Positions 7,148 through 16,340 of a stretch of 64,000 bases of DNA are shown piece by piece. Under the pieces are notes generated by a model, which searched no databases, had not been told where the DNA came from, and worked only from the letters and a program-made list of their open reading frames with translations. The stretch spans positions 186,001 through 250,000 of the forward strand of contig CAKOMG010000001.1 of NCBI GenBank assembly GCA_934096585.1. The letters are read 5' to 3'. This stretch comes from an uncultured Bacilli bacterium. Its GTDB lineage: Bacteria > Bacillota_I > Bacilli_A > ML615J-28 > CAG-698. Numbering within the stretch: position 1 is the stretch's first letter; every line of letters begins with the position of its first letter. The translations under genes and the position numbers were made by a program.

Positions 7148-9652
7148 TTATTTTCTACCGCAACATTTTTTATACTTCAATCCACTTCCACATGGACATG
7201 GATCATTTGGTCCTGGTTTTTCTTCTTTTTTAACAGGTTTACGTTTAGTATTTTCTTCTTTGCCTGAACTTGCGACTGTATTTTTAGCAACTTGTTCTCT
7301 TTGTAAGTTGTCTTGAATTTGAGCACGGTTAATAAATTTTGTAGCATCATCTTCAATATTACATACTAACGTTTCAAACTTCTCAAATCCTATTTCTTGA
7401 TATTCACGTAATGGATTCTTTTGAGCATAAGATTGTAATCTAACTGCTTGACGAAGTTCACTCATTGAATCTATATGATCCATCCAATATGTATCAACAA
7501 CTCTAAGTAATATAACTTTTAAGAATTCTTTATAAACTGGTTCTGGAAATCTTTCTTTTTTATCTTCAAGTAAATCTTGACATCTTGATAATAAATAAGC
7601 TGAAATTTCTGAACCTTTTTTATTTACTATTTCTTCAGGATCAAGATAATTTAGTGGGAAGTATTTTCCATTTAAATTATCAAGCAATTTTGTAGCCTCG
7701 TCTAATGTTATCACTTTATTTAAATCAACGACATTATGAACTAATCTATCGCACGTATTTTTCATCATCTTTAAAATGATTGGTGTAATATCATCATAGA
7801 ATAAAATATCGTTTCTTTGTCCATAAATAATTTCACGTTGCTTACGTAACACTTCATCATATTTTAAAACTTGTTCACGACTATCGTAGTTATTACCTTC
7901 AATTTTCTTTTGTGCACTTTCTACAAATCTTGAGAACATTTTATACTCAAGAGGCACTTCAGAACCATCCTTTTGATTTACTACTAAACCTAATAATGTT
8001 TTAAATCTTTCACTACCAAATCGTTTCATTAAATCATCTTCTGTAGATAAGAAGAATTTTGTATAACCTGGATCTCCTTGACGTCCTGATCTACCACGCA
8101 ATTGGTTATCAATACGACGTGATTCATGACGCTCAGTTCCAAGTACACATAGACCACCTAGTTCAACAACGCCTTCACCTAGTTTAATATCGGTACCACG
8201 TCCTGCCATGTTTGTGGCTATTGTTACAGCACCTTTTTCACCAGCATGACTAATTATTTCAGCTTCACGTTCATGTTGTTTAGCATTTAACACATTATGT
8301 GGAATATGTTTTTTAGTAAGTAAATGTGAAAGCAATTCACTTGTTTCAATGGAAATTGTACCAACTAATATTGGTTGACCTTTTTTATGACGTTCTTCAA
8401 TTTCATTAGCGATAGCTTCAAATTTTGCTTTCATTGTCATAAAGATAACATCTGTAGCATCAACTCTTATAACTGGTTTATTTGTTGGGATTTCAACAAC
8501 ATACATATTATAGATATTTCTAAATTCGTCTTCTTCTGTTTTTGCTGTTCCAGTCATACCTGCAAGTTTATGATACATTCTAAAGAAATTTTGGAATGTG
8601 ATTGTCGCTACAGTTTTTGTTTCTTTCTTTATCTCAACATGTTCTTTTGCTTCTAAAGCTTGATGTAACCCTTCAGAATATTGACGTCCAAACATTAAAC
8701 GACCAGTAAATGGGTCAACTATAATAATAGCACCTTCATGAATTACATAGTCAACATCTTTATGCATAATGTAGTTGGCACGTAAAGCATTTTGAATATA
8801 GTGAAGTAAAGTAACATTTTTAACATCATATAAGTTATCTAAGTTAAAAAATCTTTCAGCTTTTCCCATACCAGATTCAGTTAAAACGATATGTTTTGCT
8901 TTTTCATCTATATCATAATCTTCAGGTTTTAAACTTTTAACGAACATATCCGCATTTTGATAAGTTCCTGCAGTATTTTTTGCGGCACCACTAATAATAA
9001 GTGGAGTTCTAGCTTCATCAATTAAAATTGAGTCAACCTCATCGACAACTGCAAAATTTAATTCTCTTTGAACGATTTGCTCTTTATAAATTACCATATG
9101 ATCACGTAAGTAATCAAATCCTAATTCATTGTTTGTTGAATAAGTAATATCGCAATTATATGCTTCTCTCTTTTCTTCAGGTGTTAAATCTCTTAAGTTT
9201 AATCCTACTGTCAAACCTAACCAATTATATAAAACTCCCATTTCTGTAGCATCACGTGTTGCTAAATATTCGTTTACTGTAACAACATGTACACCTTTCC
9301 CAGTTAAAGCATTTAAATATACAACAAGTGTAGATGTTAATGTTTTACCTTCACCTGTTTTCATTTCTGCAATATTTCCGCCATGTAATGCGGCAGCACC
9401 CATAATTTGAACTTTAAATGGCGTCATACCTAAAGCTCTTGTTGCTGCTTCACGACAAGTCGCAAATGCTTCTACTTCAATATCCTCTAATGTAGCACCT
9501 TTTTGTAACTTTTCTTTTAAATAAGGAGTTTTTGCTTTTAATTCCTCATCCGTTAATTTTTTATAATCTTCTGCTAAAGCATCAACTTTATCAGCAATTT
9601 TTTCTACACGCTTTAATTCTTTGTATCCAGCGTCAAATAACCCTTTAAACAC
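7148..9652 (-). CDS. secA: preprotein translocase ATPase SecA
   Basis: The motor of the general secretion pathway, which pushes unfolded preproteins through SecYEG. Its 834 residues begin at a GTG. Walker A is [11 protein letters not shown] (about 96-106), the DEAD-like motif is [18 protein letters not shown], and the helicase motif region [15 protein letters not shown] is intact. The extreme C-terminus has the zinc-binding SEC-C tail ([18 protein letters not shown]). It has its own sigma-A promoter and is followed after 1 nt by the methyltransferase gene. The window's many lipoproteins and secreted proteins depend on this pathway. Confidence 0.98.
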   Translation of the reverse strand: MFKGLFDAGYKELKRVEKIADKVDALAEDYKKLTDEELKAKTPYLKEKLQKGATLEDIEVEAFATCREAATRALGMTPFKVQIMGAAALHGGNIAEMKTGEGKTLTSTLVVYLNALTGKGVHVVTVNEYLATRDATEMGVLYNWLGLTVGLNLRDLTPEEKREAYNCDITYSTNNELGFDYLRDHMVIYKEQIVQRELNFAVVDEVDSILIDEARTPLIISGAAKNTAGTYQNADMFVKSLKPEDYDIDEKAKHIVLTESGMGKAERFFNLDNLYDVKNVTLLHYIQNALRANYIMHKDVDYVIHEGAIIIVDPFTGRLMFGRQYSEGLHQALEAKEHVEIKKETKTVATITFQNFFRMYHKLAGMTGTAKTEEDEFRNIYNMYVVEIPTNKPVIRVDATDVIFMTMKAKFEAIANEIEERHKKGQPILVGTISIETSELLSHLLTKKHIPHNVLNAKQHEREAEIISHAGEKGAVTIATNMAGRGTDIKLGEGVVELGGLCVLGTERHESRRIDNQLRGRSGRQGDPGYTKFFLSTEDDLMKRFGSERFKTLLGLVVNQKDGSEVPLEYKMFSRFVESAQKKIEGNNYDSREQVLKYDEVLRKQREIIYGQRNDILFYDDITPIILKMMKNTCDRLVHNVVDLNKVITLDEATKLLDNLNGKYFPLNYLDPEEIVNKKGSEISAYLLSRCQDLLEDKKERFPEPVYKEFLKVILLRVVDTYWMDHIDSMSELRQAVRLQSYAQKNPLREYQEIGFEKFETLVCNIEDDATKFINRAQIQDNLQREQVAKNTVASSGKEENTKRKPVKKEEKPGPNDPCPCGSGLKYKKCCGRK

Positions 9653-9683
9653 GGCTGGTCACATCCTTTCATTACTATAATAT

Positions 9684-9712
9684 ATAATACACTATTTTTA
9701 AACTTTTTGCAA
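9684..9712 (-). promoter_or_regulatory. sigma-A promoter of secA
   Basis: Minus-strand TTGCAA (9712-9707) and TATTAT (9689-9684) with a 17-bp spacer. The AAAGGATG ribosome site precedes the GTG start at 9652. It is divergent from the permease promoter 43 bp away. Confidence 0.7.
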
Positions 9713-9754
9713 GAAAAAATGAATTTAGGATTTATGAATAATTTAATCTATGCA

Positions 9755-9783
9755 TTGACTTATACTTTTTGAAGTGCTATAAT
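9755..9783 (+). promoter_or_regulatory. sigma-A promoter of the permease gene
   Basis: TTGACT (9755-9760), 17 bp, TATAAT (9778-9783). The predicted start of transcription lies only about 10 nt before the ATG at 9800, giving a very short leader with a GGTGA ribosome site. Confidence 0.8.
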
Positions 9784-9799
9784 ATCGCTTGGTGATTAT

Positions 9800-11077
9800 A
9801 TGACTGCAATAATAATATCAAGTATAACTTGTTTAATAATGATTCTATCTATTTTATTTTTTTCCAAGATAAAAATAAAAAATATATCCTTAGATACTTA
9901 TTGGCTAGTATCATTAGTTGGTGCTACTATCCTAATTTTGTTTAAACAAGTTAACATCAAAACAATAATTGATACTTTTACTAGTTCCTCCACTGTTAAT
10001 CCCTTGAAAATTTTGATACTGTTCATCTCTATGACAATACTATCTATTTTCTTAGATGAAGTTGGATTATTTCAATTTCTTGCAAATTTAGCTACCAAAA
10101 AAGCAGGTAATAAACAAATTAAATTATTCATTTATTTATATGTACTTGTTTCTATCTTAACAGTATTTACATCAAACGATATAATTATACTAACCTTTAC
10201 TCCTTTTATATGTTATTTTGCGAAAAACACAAAAATAAATCCCATCCCATATTTAGTGGCAGAATTCATAGGTGCAAACACATGGAGTATGATGTTTTTA
10301 ATTGGTAATCCAACAAACATTTATATTGGAACTTTTTTTAACATTAATTTTATAGAGTATTTAAAAGTAATGTTTCTTCCAACAATACTTGGGTCTTTAA
10401 CATCTTTTTCCATATTATATTTATTATTTAAAAAATATCTAGAACAAGATTTAAACATTACATCTTTAGAAAACATTACTCTTGATAAACCATTACTAAT
10501 AATAGGTTTAATCCATCTATGTTCTTGCACAATTATTTTAGTTATTTCATCTTATATTAATTTAGAAATGTGGATGATAACATTAGGATTCGCAATTTCT
10601 TTACTAATATGCATATTGATATACAAGTTTTTTAATAAAACCAAAAAAGTATATTTAACTAACACATTAAAAAGAATTCCTTATCAATTAATACCATTTG
10701 TTATATCAATGTTTATTATTGTTTTAGCTTTAAAAGAAAATAACATTACAACTTCAATTAATAATTTATTAAATAACAATTATATATTATATGGCTCATC
10801 ATCATTTTTCAGTGCAAATATTTTAAATAATATTCCAATGAGTGTTTTATTCTCTGAAATTCTTGATGGAACAAGCATAAAAAATATTTATGCTTGTATT
10901 GTTAGTTCTAATTTAGGAGCAATTCTTTCACCAATTGGAGCACTTGCCGGTATAATGTGGATGTCATTACTTAAAAAATATAACGTTGACTATTCTTTTA
11001 AAACTTTCACAAAATATGGAATCATTATTTCTCTTCCAACATTATTTATTACATTATTGATTTTATATTTAATTTAA
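9800..11077 (+). CDS. SLC13/ArsB-type ion transporter
   Basis: Polytopic membrane protein of 425 residues with about eleven hydrophobic segments. Two internally similar halves carry the family's loop motifs: FTSNDIIILTFTPF near residue 125 followed by AEFIGANTWSMMFLIGNPTNI in the first half, and ANILNNIPMSVLFSEI then SNLGAILSPIGALAG in the second. The NPTN and SNLGA elements are typical of ArsB/NhaD/SLC13 permeases. The ion could be arsenite, sodium or a dicarboxylate; no arsenic-resistance partner gene is nearby. It is transcribed alone from a strong promoter and closed by a bidirectional terminator, opposite to its neighbours. Confidence 0.8.
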   Translation: MTAIIISSITCLIMILSILFFSKIKIKNISLDTYWLVSLVGATILILFKQVNIKTIIDTFTSSSTVNPLKILILFISMTILSIFLDEVGLFQFLANLATKKAGNKQIKLFIYLYVLVSILTVFTSNDIIILTFTPFICYFAKNTKINPIPYLVAEFIGANTWSMMFLIGNPTNIYIGTFFNINFIEYLKVMFLPTILGSLTSFSILYLLFKKYLEQDLNITSLENITLDKPLLIIGLIHLCSCTIILVISSYINLEMWMITLGFAISLLICILIYKFFNKTKKVYLTNTLKRIPYQLIPFVISMFIIVLALKENNITTSINNLLNNNYILYGSSSFFSANILNNIPMSVLFSEILDGTSIKNIYACIVSSNLGAILSPIGALAGIMWMSLLKKYNVDYSFKTFTKYGIIISLPTLFITLLILYLI

Positions 11078-11106
11078 AATACTCAAACGTTTAGTTTGAG
11101 TATTTT
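11076..11106. terminator. bidirectional terminator between convergent genes
   Basis: A perfect 13-bp stem (AAAATACTCAAAC / GTTTGAGTATTTT) with a 5-nt loop. It touches the permease stop codon on one side and the DUF4143 reading frame on the other, so it can serve both. Confidence 0.85.
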
Positions 11107-11930
11107 TTAATATCCAGTCAATAAAAATCCCATATATAAAGGAAGTATTAAAATTTGTCTACTTCTATCAATATTATAATTACCAAGTTTAATTGCTTTT
11201 GATACATGATATTTATCAGGACTTGCTAAAACAGTTTTAACACTTTTTGCATTACCAGTATTAGCTTTTACTTCAATTAGTGTTGAAAAACCTTTATATC
11301 TAATTACAAAATCAATTTCTAATTCAGAAGCTTTGCGGAAATAATAAAGTTTACGTCCCATTTTTGCGAATATATCTGCTACTAAATTTTCAAATATGGC
11401 TCCTTTATATCTATATAAGTCCCCTTGAAGGATATCATATTGTATTCCATCCTCAAGCATACTAACAAACAGTCCTGTATCTTTCATATATACTTTAAAT
11501 ACATCATTAAGAGAATTGCCATCTAATGGTAATTCAGGTATAGACAAATTATAGCAACGTGATGTTATTCCCGCATCTTCAATCCATTGTAAACTACCTT
11601 TAAACTTAGAAGATGTTCCGCCCTTTGTTATTATAGAATATTGAAACTTCTTATTTTCTTTATTCAATTGTTTAGGAATGGATTCAAAACATTCCTTTAT
11701 GAGTGGCTTATCTAAGTTATCTGCATATTTAACCATATCATCTTCATATGAATGAACAATATCTCTTTGTAGTGCTATAACATTATTCATTTGTTCCGTA
11801 ATTCCATTTGCCCATAAAAATTCCTCAAAATCTAAAGGGTGCATTTCAATAAGTGTTTCTGATCCAACAGGAATTGATTTGGGTTATTTTTCCAATCTAA
11901 TAAATTTTGTTCGATTTTTCTTTTTAACAT
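11107..11930 (-). pseudogene. DUF4143/AAA_14 ATPase with the P-loop domain deleted
   Basis: The open part (11844-11107, 245 codons) starts at MHPLDFEEFLWANGI, which in intact relatives follows the whole AAA domain. It ends with the PD-(D/E)xK-like DUF4143 region (ELEIDFVIRYKGFSTLIEVKA). Upstream, in another frame from ATG 11930, is the family's true N-terminus (MLKRKIEQNLLDWKNNPNQ). Reading toward it from the open part gives SIPVGSETLIE directly before MHPLDF. So about 200 residues containing Walker A and B are gone, with a frame change at the junction near 11880. Intact relatives are about 400-430 residues. The remaining C-terminal part could still be translated, but no ATPase remains. Confidence 0.8.
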
Positions 11931-11976
11931 AATTTATCTTCACTATATTTATTATACAATAAAACTGTTTTTTTTC

Positions 11977-12083
11977 AAGGGACTTTTTACATAAATCTAT
12001 ATTTTTTTAAGGGACTTTTTATACAAATTTATATTTTTTTCAAAGGACTTTTAATTTAAATTTCTAACTTTTTCGGGTGACTT
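11977..12083. repeat. four degenerate tandem copies of a 32-33 bp unit
   Basis: The core (A)AGGGACTTTTTA followed by an AT-rich stretch recurs with the final C of GGAC at 11983, 12015, 12048 and 12081 (the last copy reads GGTGAC), spacings 32, 33 and 33. Copies 1 and 2 are closest. The array lies upstream of the decayed ATPase start and downstream of the rubrerythrin terminator. It could be an operator array or a simple slippage repeat. Confidence 0.7.
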
Positions 12084-12084
12084 T

Positions 12085-12114
12085 AAAAAAGACTCCCCAG
12101 TATTGGAGAGTCCC
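12085..12114 (-). terminator. terminator of the rubrerythrin gene
   Basis: On the minus strand GACTC-T-CCA, AATAC loop region, TGG-G-GAGTC is followed by CTTTTTT, a classical intrinsic terminator about 80 nt past the rubrerythrin stop. Confidence 0.75.
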
Positions 12115-12196
12115 GTTATTCACTTATTAAAATCCAATGATTGGATAAGTTTAGAAATAGTTAAATTAATTATTGTATTTTTCCAACTTTATATTT

Positions 12197-12730
12197 CTAA
12201 TAATTTTCTTTTCTTACTTCAAAATAACTTTGTGCATGTCCGCATACAGGGCAAACAGCTGGTGCTTTTTTACCAATTACTAAATGACCACAGTTTCTGC
12301 ATTCCCACATTGTTTCTTCAGATTTTTCAAATACTTGTTGCATTTCAACATTATGTAATAACGCAAGATATCTTTCTTCATGAGCTTTTTCAATTTTACC
12401 AACCATTCTAAATTTTGCAGCTAAAGCTTTAAAGCCTTCTTCTTCAGCTTCTTTCGCAAATTGTTCATACATATCAGTCCATTCATAGTTTTCACCTTCA
12501 GCTGCATGTTTCAAATTTTCAGCTGTTGTGCCAATACCATTTAATTCTTTAAACCACATTTTTGCATGTTCTTTTTCATTTTCAGCTGTTTGTGTAAAGA
12601 TTGCGGCGATTTGTTCATATCCTTCTTTTTTTGCTACGCTGGCAAAATAAGTATACTTATTTCTTGCTTGACTTTCTCCCGCAAAAGCTGCTTGTAAATT
12701 TTTTTCTGTTTTTGTTCCTTTTAAATCCAT
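12197..12730 (-). CDS. rbr: rubrerythrin
   Basis: Peroxide-reducing non-haem iron protein of anaerobes, 177 residues. The N-terminal ferritin-like four-helix domain has the diiron ligands in [25 protein letters not shown] and the later [10 protein letters not shown]. The C-terminal rubredoxin-like domain shows paired CxxC knuckles (CRNCGH and CPVCGH). The ATG has AAAAAGGAG upstream. It is a single-gene unit with its own promoter and terminator. Its presence points to an anaerobic or microaerobic life with oxidative-stress exposure. Confidence 0.95.
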   Translation of the reverse strand: MDLKGTKTEKNLQAAFAGESQARNKYTYFASVAKKEGYEQIAAIFTQTAENEKEHAKMWFKELNGIGTTAENLKHAAEGENYEWTDMYEQFAKEAEEEGFKALAAKFRMVGKIEKAHEERYLALLHNVEMQQVFEKSEETMWECRNCGHLVIGKKAPAVCPVCGHAQSYFEVRKENY

Positions 12731-12758
12731 AATATTTTTTCTCCTTTTTACAGTATAT

Positions 12759-12786
12759 ATTATACCATATTATTTTTTTATTGCAA
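12759..12786 (-). promoter_or_regulatory. sigma-A promoter of rubrerythrin
   Basis: Minus-strand TTGCAA (12786-12781; palindromic so it reads the same on both strands) and TATAAT (12764-12759) with a 16-bp spacer. Confidence 0.65.
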
Positions 12787-12799
12787 TTAAAGTGCTTTT

Positions 12800-14278
12800 T
12801 TATCTTTGAAGTAACATACTATCTTGAACAGGTTCAGTTGTTACATCTATTCCGATTTTTTTAAGTGTTGAAATTTCGTCTTTATGAAGCATTTCTGAAG
12901 AATGCATTTGTGATCCTTTTAATTTATGTAATTGTTCAAGAGCTTTTTTAGCCATTGAATTTGTGGATGCAGTAATAGCAAGAGAAATCAATACCTCATC
13001 TAAACAAAGTCTTGATAATTTGTGAAGATGCTTTGATTTTAGCTCACAAATTGGTTCGATAATTGTTGGTGAAAGTAATGTGATATCATCAGGGATTTTT
13101 GCATAATATTTTAACGCATTAATGATTGCTGCTGCAGTCGCCTCAAACAATTCTGATTTTTTACCAGTTATAATAATATCATTATTTAACTCTAATGCTA
13201 CACATGGTACATTCTTTTCTTTTGCTTTTTCAATAGCTGCATTAACACATTTTCTATCATTTACAGTAATTCCAAGTTCTTTCATGATAAATTCAATTTT
13301 ATCAACACTTTGAATTTTAAAAATTCCTAATTTACAATTACATTTAGCATCTAAATATCTTCTAATTATTTCTTGTTTGCTTGATTCATGAGCAGCATCT
13401 AAATCATCAATACAGAACCCAGCCATATTAACACCCATATCTGTAGGCGATTTATAAGGGCTAGTTCCATAAATCTTTTCAAACATTCTATTTAAAACAG
13501 GAAATACTTCTAAGTCTCTATTATAATTTACACTTGAAATATGATATGCTTCTAAATGGAAATAATCTATCATATTAACATCTTTCAAATCAGCTGTTGC
13601 TGCTTCATAAGCTAAGTTAACAGGATCAGATAAGGATAAATTCCAAATTGGAAATGTTTCATATTTCGCATACCCTGCTTTAATCCCACGAACATTTTCT
13701 TGATATAATTGCGATAAACATGTTGCCATTTTACCACTTCCAGGACCTGGAGCCGTAACAACAATTATAGGTCTTGTTGTTTCAACGTATTCATTTTTAC
13801 CAAATCCTTCTTCACTTAATATATAATCTATATTATGAGGATACCCTTCTATTGGATAATGAACATATGATTTAATACCTAAGTTATTAAGTTTTAATCT
13901 GAATGCATCAACTAATGGTTGATTATTATATTGAGTTATTACAATTGAATTGACTTTTAATCCGATACTTTGAAATTGATCAAATAAGCGTAATGTATCA
14001 TTTTCATATGTAAGACCAATATCACCACGTGTCTTAACATTTTGAATATCATTAGCATTAATAGATATTAATACTTCTATTTTACTTTTTAATGTCAATA
14101 ATACACGAACTTTTGAATCTATTTCAAACCCTTTTAAAACTCTTGATGCATGATAGTCATCAAAAATTTTACCACCAAACTCAATATAAAGTTTACCATC
14201 AAACTTACTAACTCTTTCTAAAATTTTTTCGCCCTGTAATTTTAGATATTTATCATTATTAAAAGATTTTTTTATCAT
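12800..14278 (-). CDS. DUF1846 family protein
   Basis: The product is 492 residues from ATG 14278; an in-frame GTG at 14287 lies inside the AGGTGAGG ribosome site and is less likely. The family hallmark APGPGSGKMATCLSQLYQ (near residue 180) looks like a nucleotide-binding loop. It is followed by conserved stretches such as PIWNLSLSDPVNLAYEAAT and DMGVNMAGFCIDDL. DUF1846 proteins are widespread in Firmicutes. Structures exist but I know of no settled function, so none is assigned. It follows hpf by 27 nt on the same strand and is probably co-transcribed, an arrangement not usual for the comF-hpf-secA block. Confidence 0.85.
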   Translation of the reverse strand: MIKKSFNNDKYLKLQGEKILERVSKFDGKLYIEFGGKIFDDYHASRVLKGFEIDSKVRVLLTLKSKIEVLISINANDIQNVKTRGDIGLTYENDTLRLFDQFQSIGLKVNSIVITQYNNQPLVDAFRLKLNNLGIKSYVHYPIEGYPHNIDYILSEEGFGKNEYVETTRPIIVVTAPGPGSGKMATCLSQLYQENVRGIKAGYAKYETFPIWNLSLSDPVNLAYEAATADLKDVNMIDYFHLEAYHISSVNYNRDLEVFPVLNRMFEKIYGTSPYKSPTDMGVNMAGFCIDDLDAAHESSKQEIIRRYLDAKCNCKLGIFKIQSVDKIEFIMKELGITVNDRKCVNAAIEKAKEKNVPCVALELNNDIIITGKKSELFEATAAAIINALKYYAKIPDDITLLSPTIIEPICELKSKHLHKLSRLCLDEVLISLAITASTNSMAKKALEQLHKLKGSQMHSSEMLHKDEISTLKKIGIDVTTEPVQDSMLLQR

Positions 14279-14305
14279 TATCCTCACCTATGCATCCTGC
14301 ATTTT

Positions 14306-14863
14306 TTACTTCGATTCAATTACTCCATAATTTCCATCATTTCTCAAATATACCACTGCTGTTTTATGTGTGTGTTTATCTAGATACATATAGAAATCAT
14401 GTCCTGACATTTCCATTTCTAAGATTGCATCTTCTTTATCCATTGGTTCAAGTTCTATTTGTTTTTCTTTTACTAAAGTTTTTAGGTTTTCAATAGGATC
14501 AATAGCTTCATAATTTAATTCAGCTTGTTGCTTTGATAAATGTCCTTTCACACCTTCTCTTCTTTTGATACTTGATTCAATTTTTGATTTATGTCTTCTG
14601 ATTTGTGTTTCTAATTTGTCAACTACTAAATCTATTCCCGCAAGCACACTTTCAGCTTTAACCTCAGCTCTTAGGATTATATTTTTTGTTGGAACAGTTA
14701 CCTCTACTACTTCATAAGAATCATAGGCTTTGCATACAACATCTGCTGTAATGTTATCAGAATTTTTAAAATACTGATTCAATTTTTGAATTTTCTCTGT
14801 AGCTACTCTCTTTTCTTTTTCACTTGGAACGTATTTGTTTTTTCCACGAACATTAACTTTCAT
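14306..14863 (-). CDS. hpf: ribosome hibernation-promoting factor, long form
   Basis: The product is 185 residues. The N-terminal S30AE domain (1-100) binds the decoding centre of idle ribosomes (MKVNVRGKNKYVPSEKE, then ESVLAGIDLVVDKLETQIRR). The C-terminal dimerisation domain (about 125-185) contains the conserved EEAI-like and GHDFYMYLDKHTHKTAVVY stretch that makes 100S dimers in Firmicutes. The ATG has AGGAGG upstream. Upstream lies an inverted repeat overlapping the -10 box. In many Firmicutes hpf sits between comFC and secA; here a comFC-like fragment precedes it, while secA has been moved about 4.6 kb downstream by added genes. Confidence 0.95.
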   Translation of the reverse strand: MKVNVRGKNKYVPSEKEKRVATEKIQKLNQYFKNSDNITADVVCKAYDSYEVVEVTVPTKNIILRAEVKAESVLAGIDLVVDKLETQIRRHKSKIESSIKRREGVKGHLSKQQAELNYEAIDPIENLKTLVKEKQIELEPMDKEDAILEMEMSGHDFYMYLDKHTHKTAVVYLRNDGNYGVIESK

Positions 14864-14885
14864 AAATATCCTCCTAACATTTTTT

Positions 14886-14907
14886 ATTATACAAGTTCCT
14901 TGTACAA
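14886..14907 (-). promoter_or_regulatory. hpf -10 box inside a 21-bp inverted repeat
   Basis: TTATACAAG (14887-14895) and CTTGTACAA (14899-14907) form an inverted repeat with one mismatch and a 3-nt centre. The minus-strand -10 TATAAT (14891-14886) overlaps it. The position over the -10 is what a repressor site would look like, although a weak hairpin is also possible. No convincing -35 is seen. Confidence 0.45.
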
Positions 14908-14931
14908 TTGTATTTTACCACATTTTTCCAA

Positions 14932-15246
14932 CTAAAGCAATACAATAAATAAATCATTTTTATCTTTAATTAATAATGGCAAAAAATCGAAAATTATTCT
15001 AAATTCTAATTTGCTTAAAATTATAAAATCATAATCATTTTGGTTTATTATTACATCTTTTAATATCAAACGATAATACTTATTTATCATACTTTTACAA
15101 ATACATTTATCATTATATTCATAAATGTATATTTTATTTAACCCAATATAAATAAAAGTATTAATGAAATATGCATTACAATTATCACAACTAAATATTT
15201 GAAAAATATTAGAAAAGGTTCTAATAGTATTTTTTAAACAGTTCAT
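14932..15246 (-). CDS. truncated ComFC-like fragment (N-terminal part only)
   Basis: The product is 104 residues with a strong AGGAGG ribosome site. The start MNCLKN, a CDNC pair near residue 20 and the segment KIYIYEYNDKCICKSMINKY match the N-terminal part of ComFC, where a cysteine ribbon precedes a YxYND...KFxGD segment. The phosphoribosyltransferase-like C-terminal half, including the region with the RGFNQ motif, is absent. The position directly before hpf is where comFC stands in many Firmicutes. I infer a degraded comFC whose 5' half is still open. An unrelated small protein cannot be excluded because identity is low. Confidence 0.5.
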   Translation of the reverse strand: MNCLKNTIRTFSNIFQIFSCDNCNAYFINTFIYIGLNKIYIYEYNDKCICKSMINKYYRLILKDVIINQNDYDFIILSKLEFRIIFDFLPLLIKDKNDLFIVLL

Positions 15247-15290
15247 AAATCCTCCTATTTATATATTTACCATTAAAACCATAATTTACT

Positions 15291-16265
15291 TTAATTTGTT
15301 TGTACTTCTTTACTATAACTACGACTATTTGTATAATAATATTTAATATTTGTTTTTAACTTATCATTAACATCATCAATATATCTTATAATAATATTTG
15401 AAGGAATGGCATATCCTAAATTTTCGCTTGTTGAAGTGACAATTTTAAAAGAATTAACCCCAATAACAGCACCAAACATATTGCATAATGGACCTCCACT
15501 ATTTCCCGGATTTATAGCAGCATCAGTTTGAATTGCTTCAATTACAACACTACTTTCTTCAAAGTATCTATTTGGTGCACTAATAACACCTTTTGTTACT
15601 GAGATCCCATAACCATTGGCATTACCAATTGCTATACATGTTTCTCCATAATAAAGTTTTTTAGCATCTTCATTTTGATATTCATCAGATTTTGGATCTG
15701 TTAAGTTATAAAAAACAGCATGTTTAATATTTTCTATATTGCTTATATCCATTTTTAAAATTGCTAAATCTAAACTAGTATCGCTTGTAACTACTTCAGC
15801 TTTAAAATTAACATCACTATCCGCATAATTTAAATATATTTCATAACTCTCGTATTTCAAATTATTGTATTTTGAATCATCACTAACATTGACAACATGG
15901 GCATTCGTTAAAACATAACCTTCTTCATTAATAATAATTCCTGTAGCTTGTCCGCTTTCAGAACTATGAACTGTTTTTTTCTCTGATCCACCCCAAAATC
16001 CATAAGATGTTTGTTCATAAGAGAAATTTATTTTGCAAGTTATTTCAACAGTTGCTGGCATAACAATATTAGCTACTGTTGTAGCTATTTCATTTTCGGA
16101 AATTTCCGTGTATTCATCAACTTCATTAACTTTTAATCCATATTTTGCATTTATCGTTTTATCCCTTTGAAAAATATTACATCCTGTTAATGAAAGTAAA
16201 GAAACAACTAATAAAAACACTGTTATAATTTTTTTAATTCTTTTTTGAAAAAAAGTATCATTCAT
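15291..16265 (-). CDS. HtrA/DegP-like trypsin-fold serine protease, lipoprotein, no PDZ domain
   Basis: The product is 324 residues from ATG 16265, chosen because AGAGGTG lies six bases before it (an in-frame GTG at 16274 overlaps that site). A signal peptide with lipobox LTGC (Cys29) anchors it outside the membrane. The catalytic triad is complete: His123 in TNAHVV, Asp166 in TSLDLAIL and Ser256 in GNSGGP. HtrA proteases usually carry one or two C-terminal PDZ domains; here the chain ends about 50 residues after the protease domain. The role is probably degradation or checking of exported proteins. It follows leuS by 75 nt without a clear terminator. Confidence 0.88.
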   Translation of the reverse strand: MNDTFFQKRIKKIITVFLLVVSLLSLTGCNIFQRDKTINAKYGLKVNEVDEYTEISENEIATTVANIVMPATVEITCKINFSYEQTSYGFWGGSEKKTVHSSESGQATGIIINEEGYVLTNAHVVNVSDDSKYNNLKYESYEIYLNYADSDVNFKAEVVTSDTSLDLAILKMDISNIENIKHAVFYNLTDPKSDEYQNEDAKKLYYGETCIAIGNANGYGISVTKGVISAPNRYFEESSVVIEAIQTDAAINPGNSGGPLCNMFGAVIGVNSFKIVTSTSENLGYAIPSNIIIRYIDDVNDKLKTNIKYYYTNSRSYSKEVQTN

Positions 16266-16340
16266 TTCGTTCACCTCTTTATAATATTATTATAGGTCAC
16301 GAAACTTAAATGATACTTAATTTATTTTTTATTTAAGGTT

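Noticed and set aside
8375..8656. Plus-strand 93-codon frame inside secA
   Set aside because: It is antisense to a fully conserved part of secA, has no ribosome site and has a Phe/Cys-rich composition typical of shadow frames.
11977..12083. CRISPR interpretation of the 32-33 bp array
   Set aside because: The units are degenerate tandem copies with no separate spacers and no cas genes nearby.
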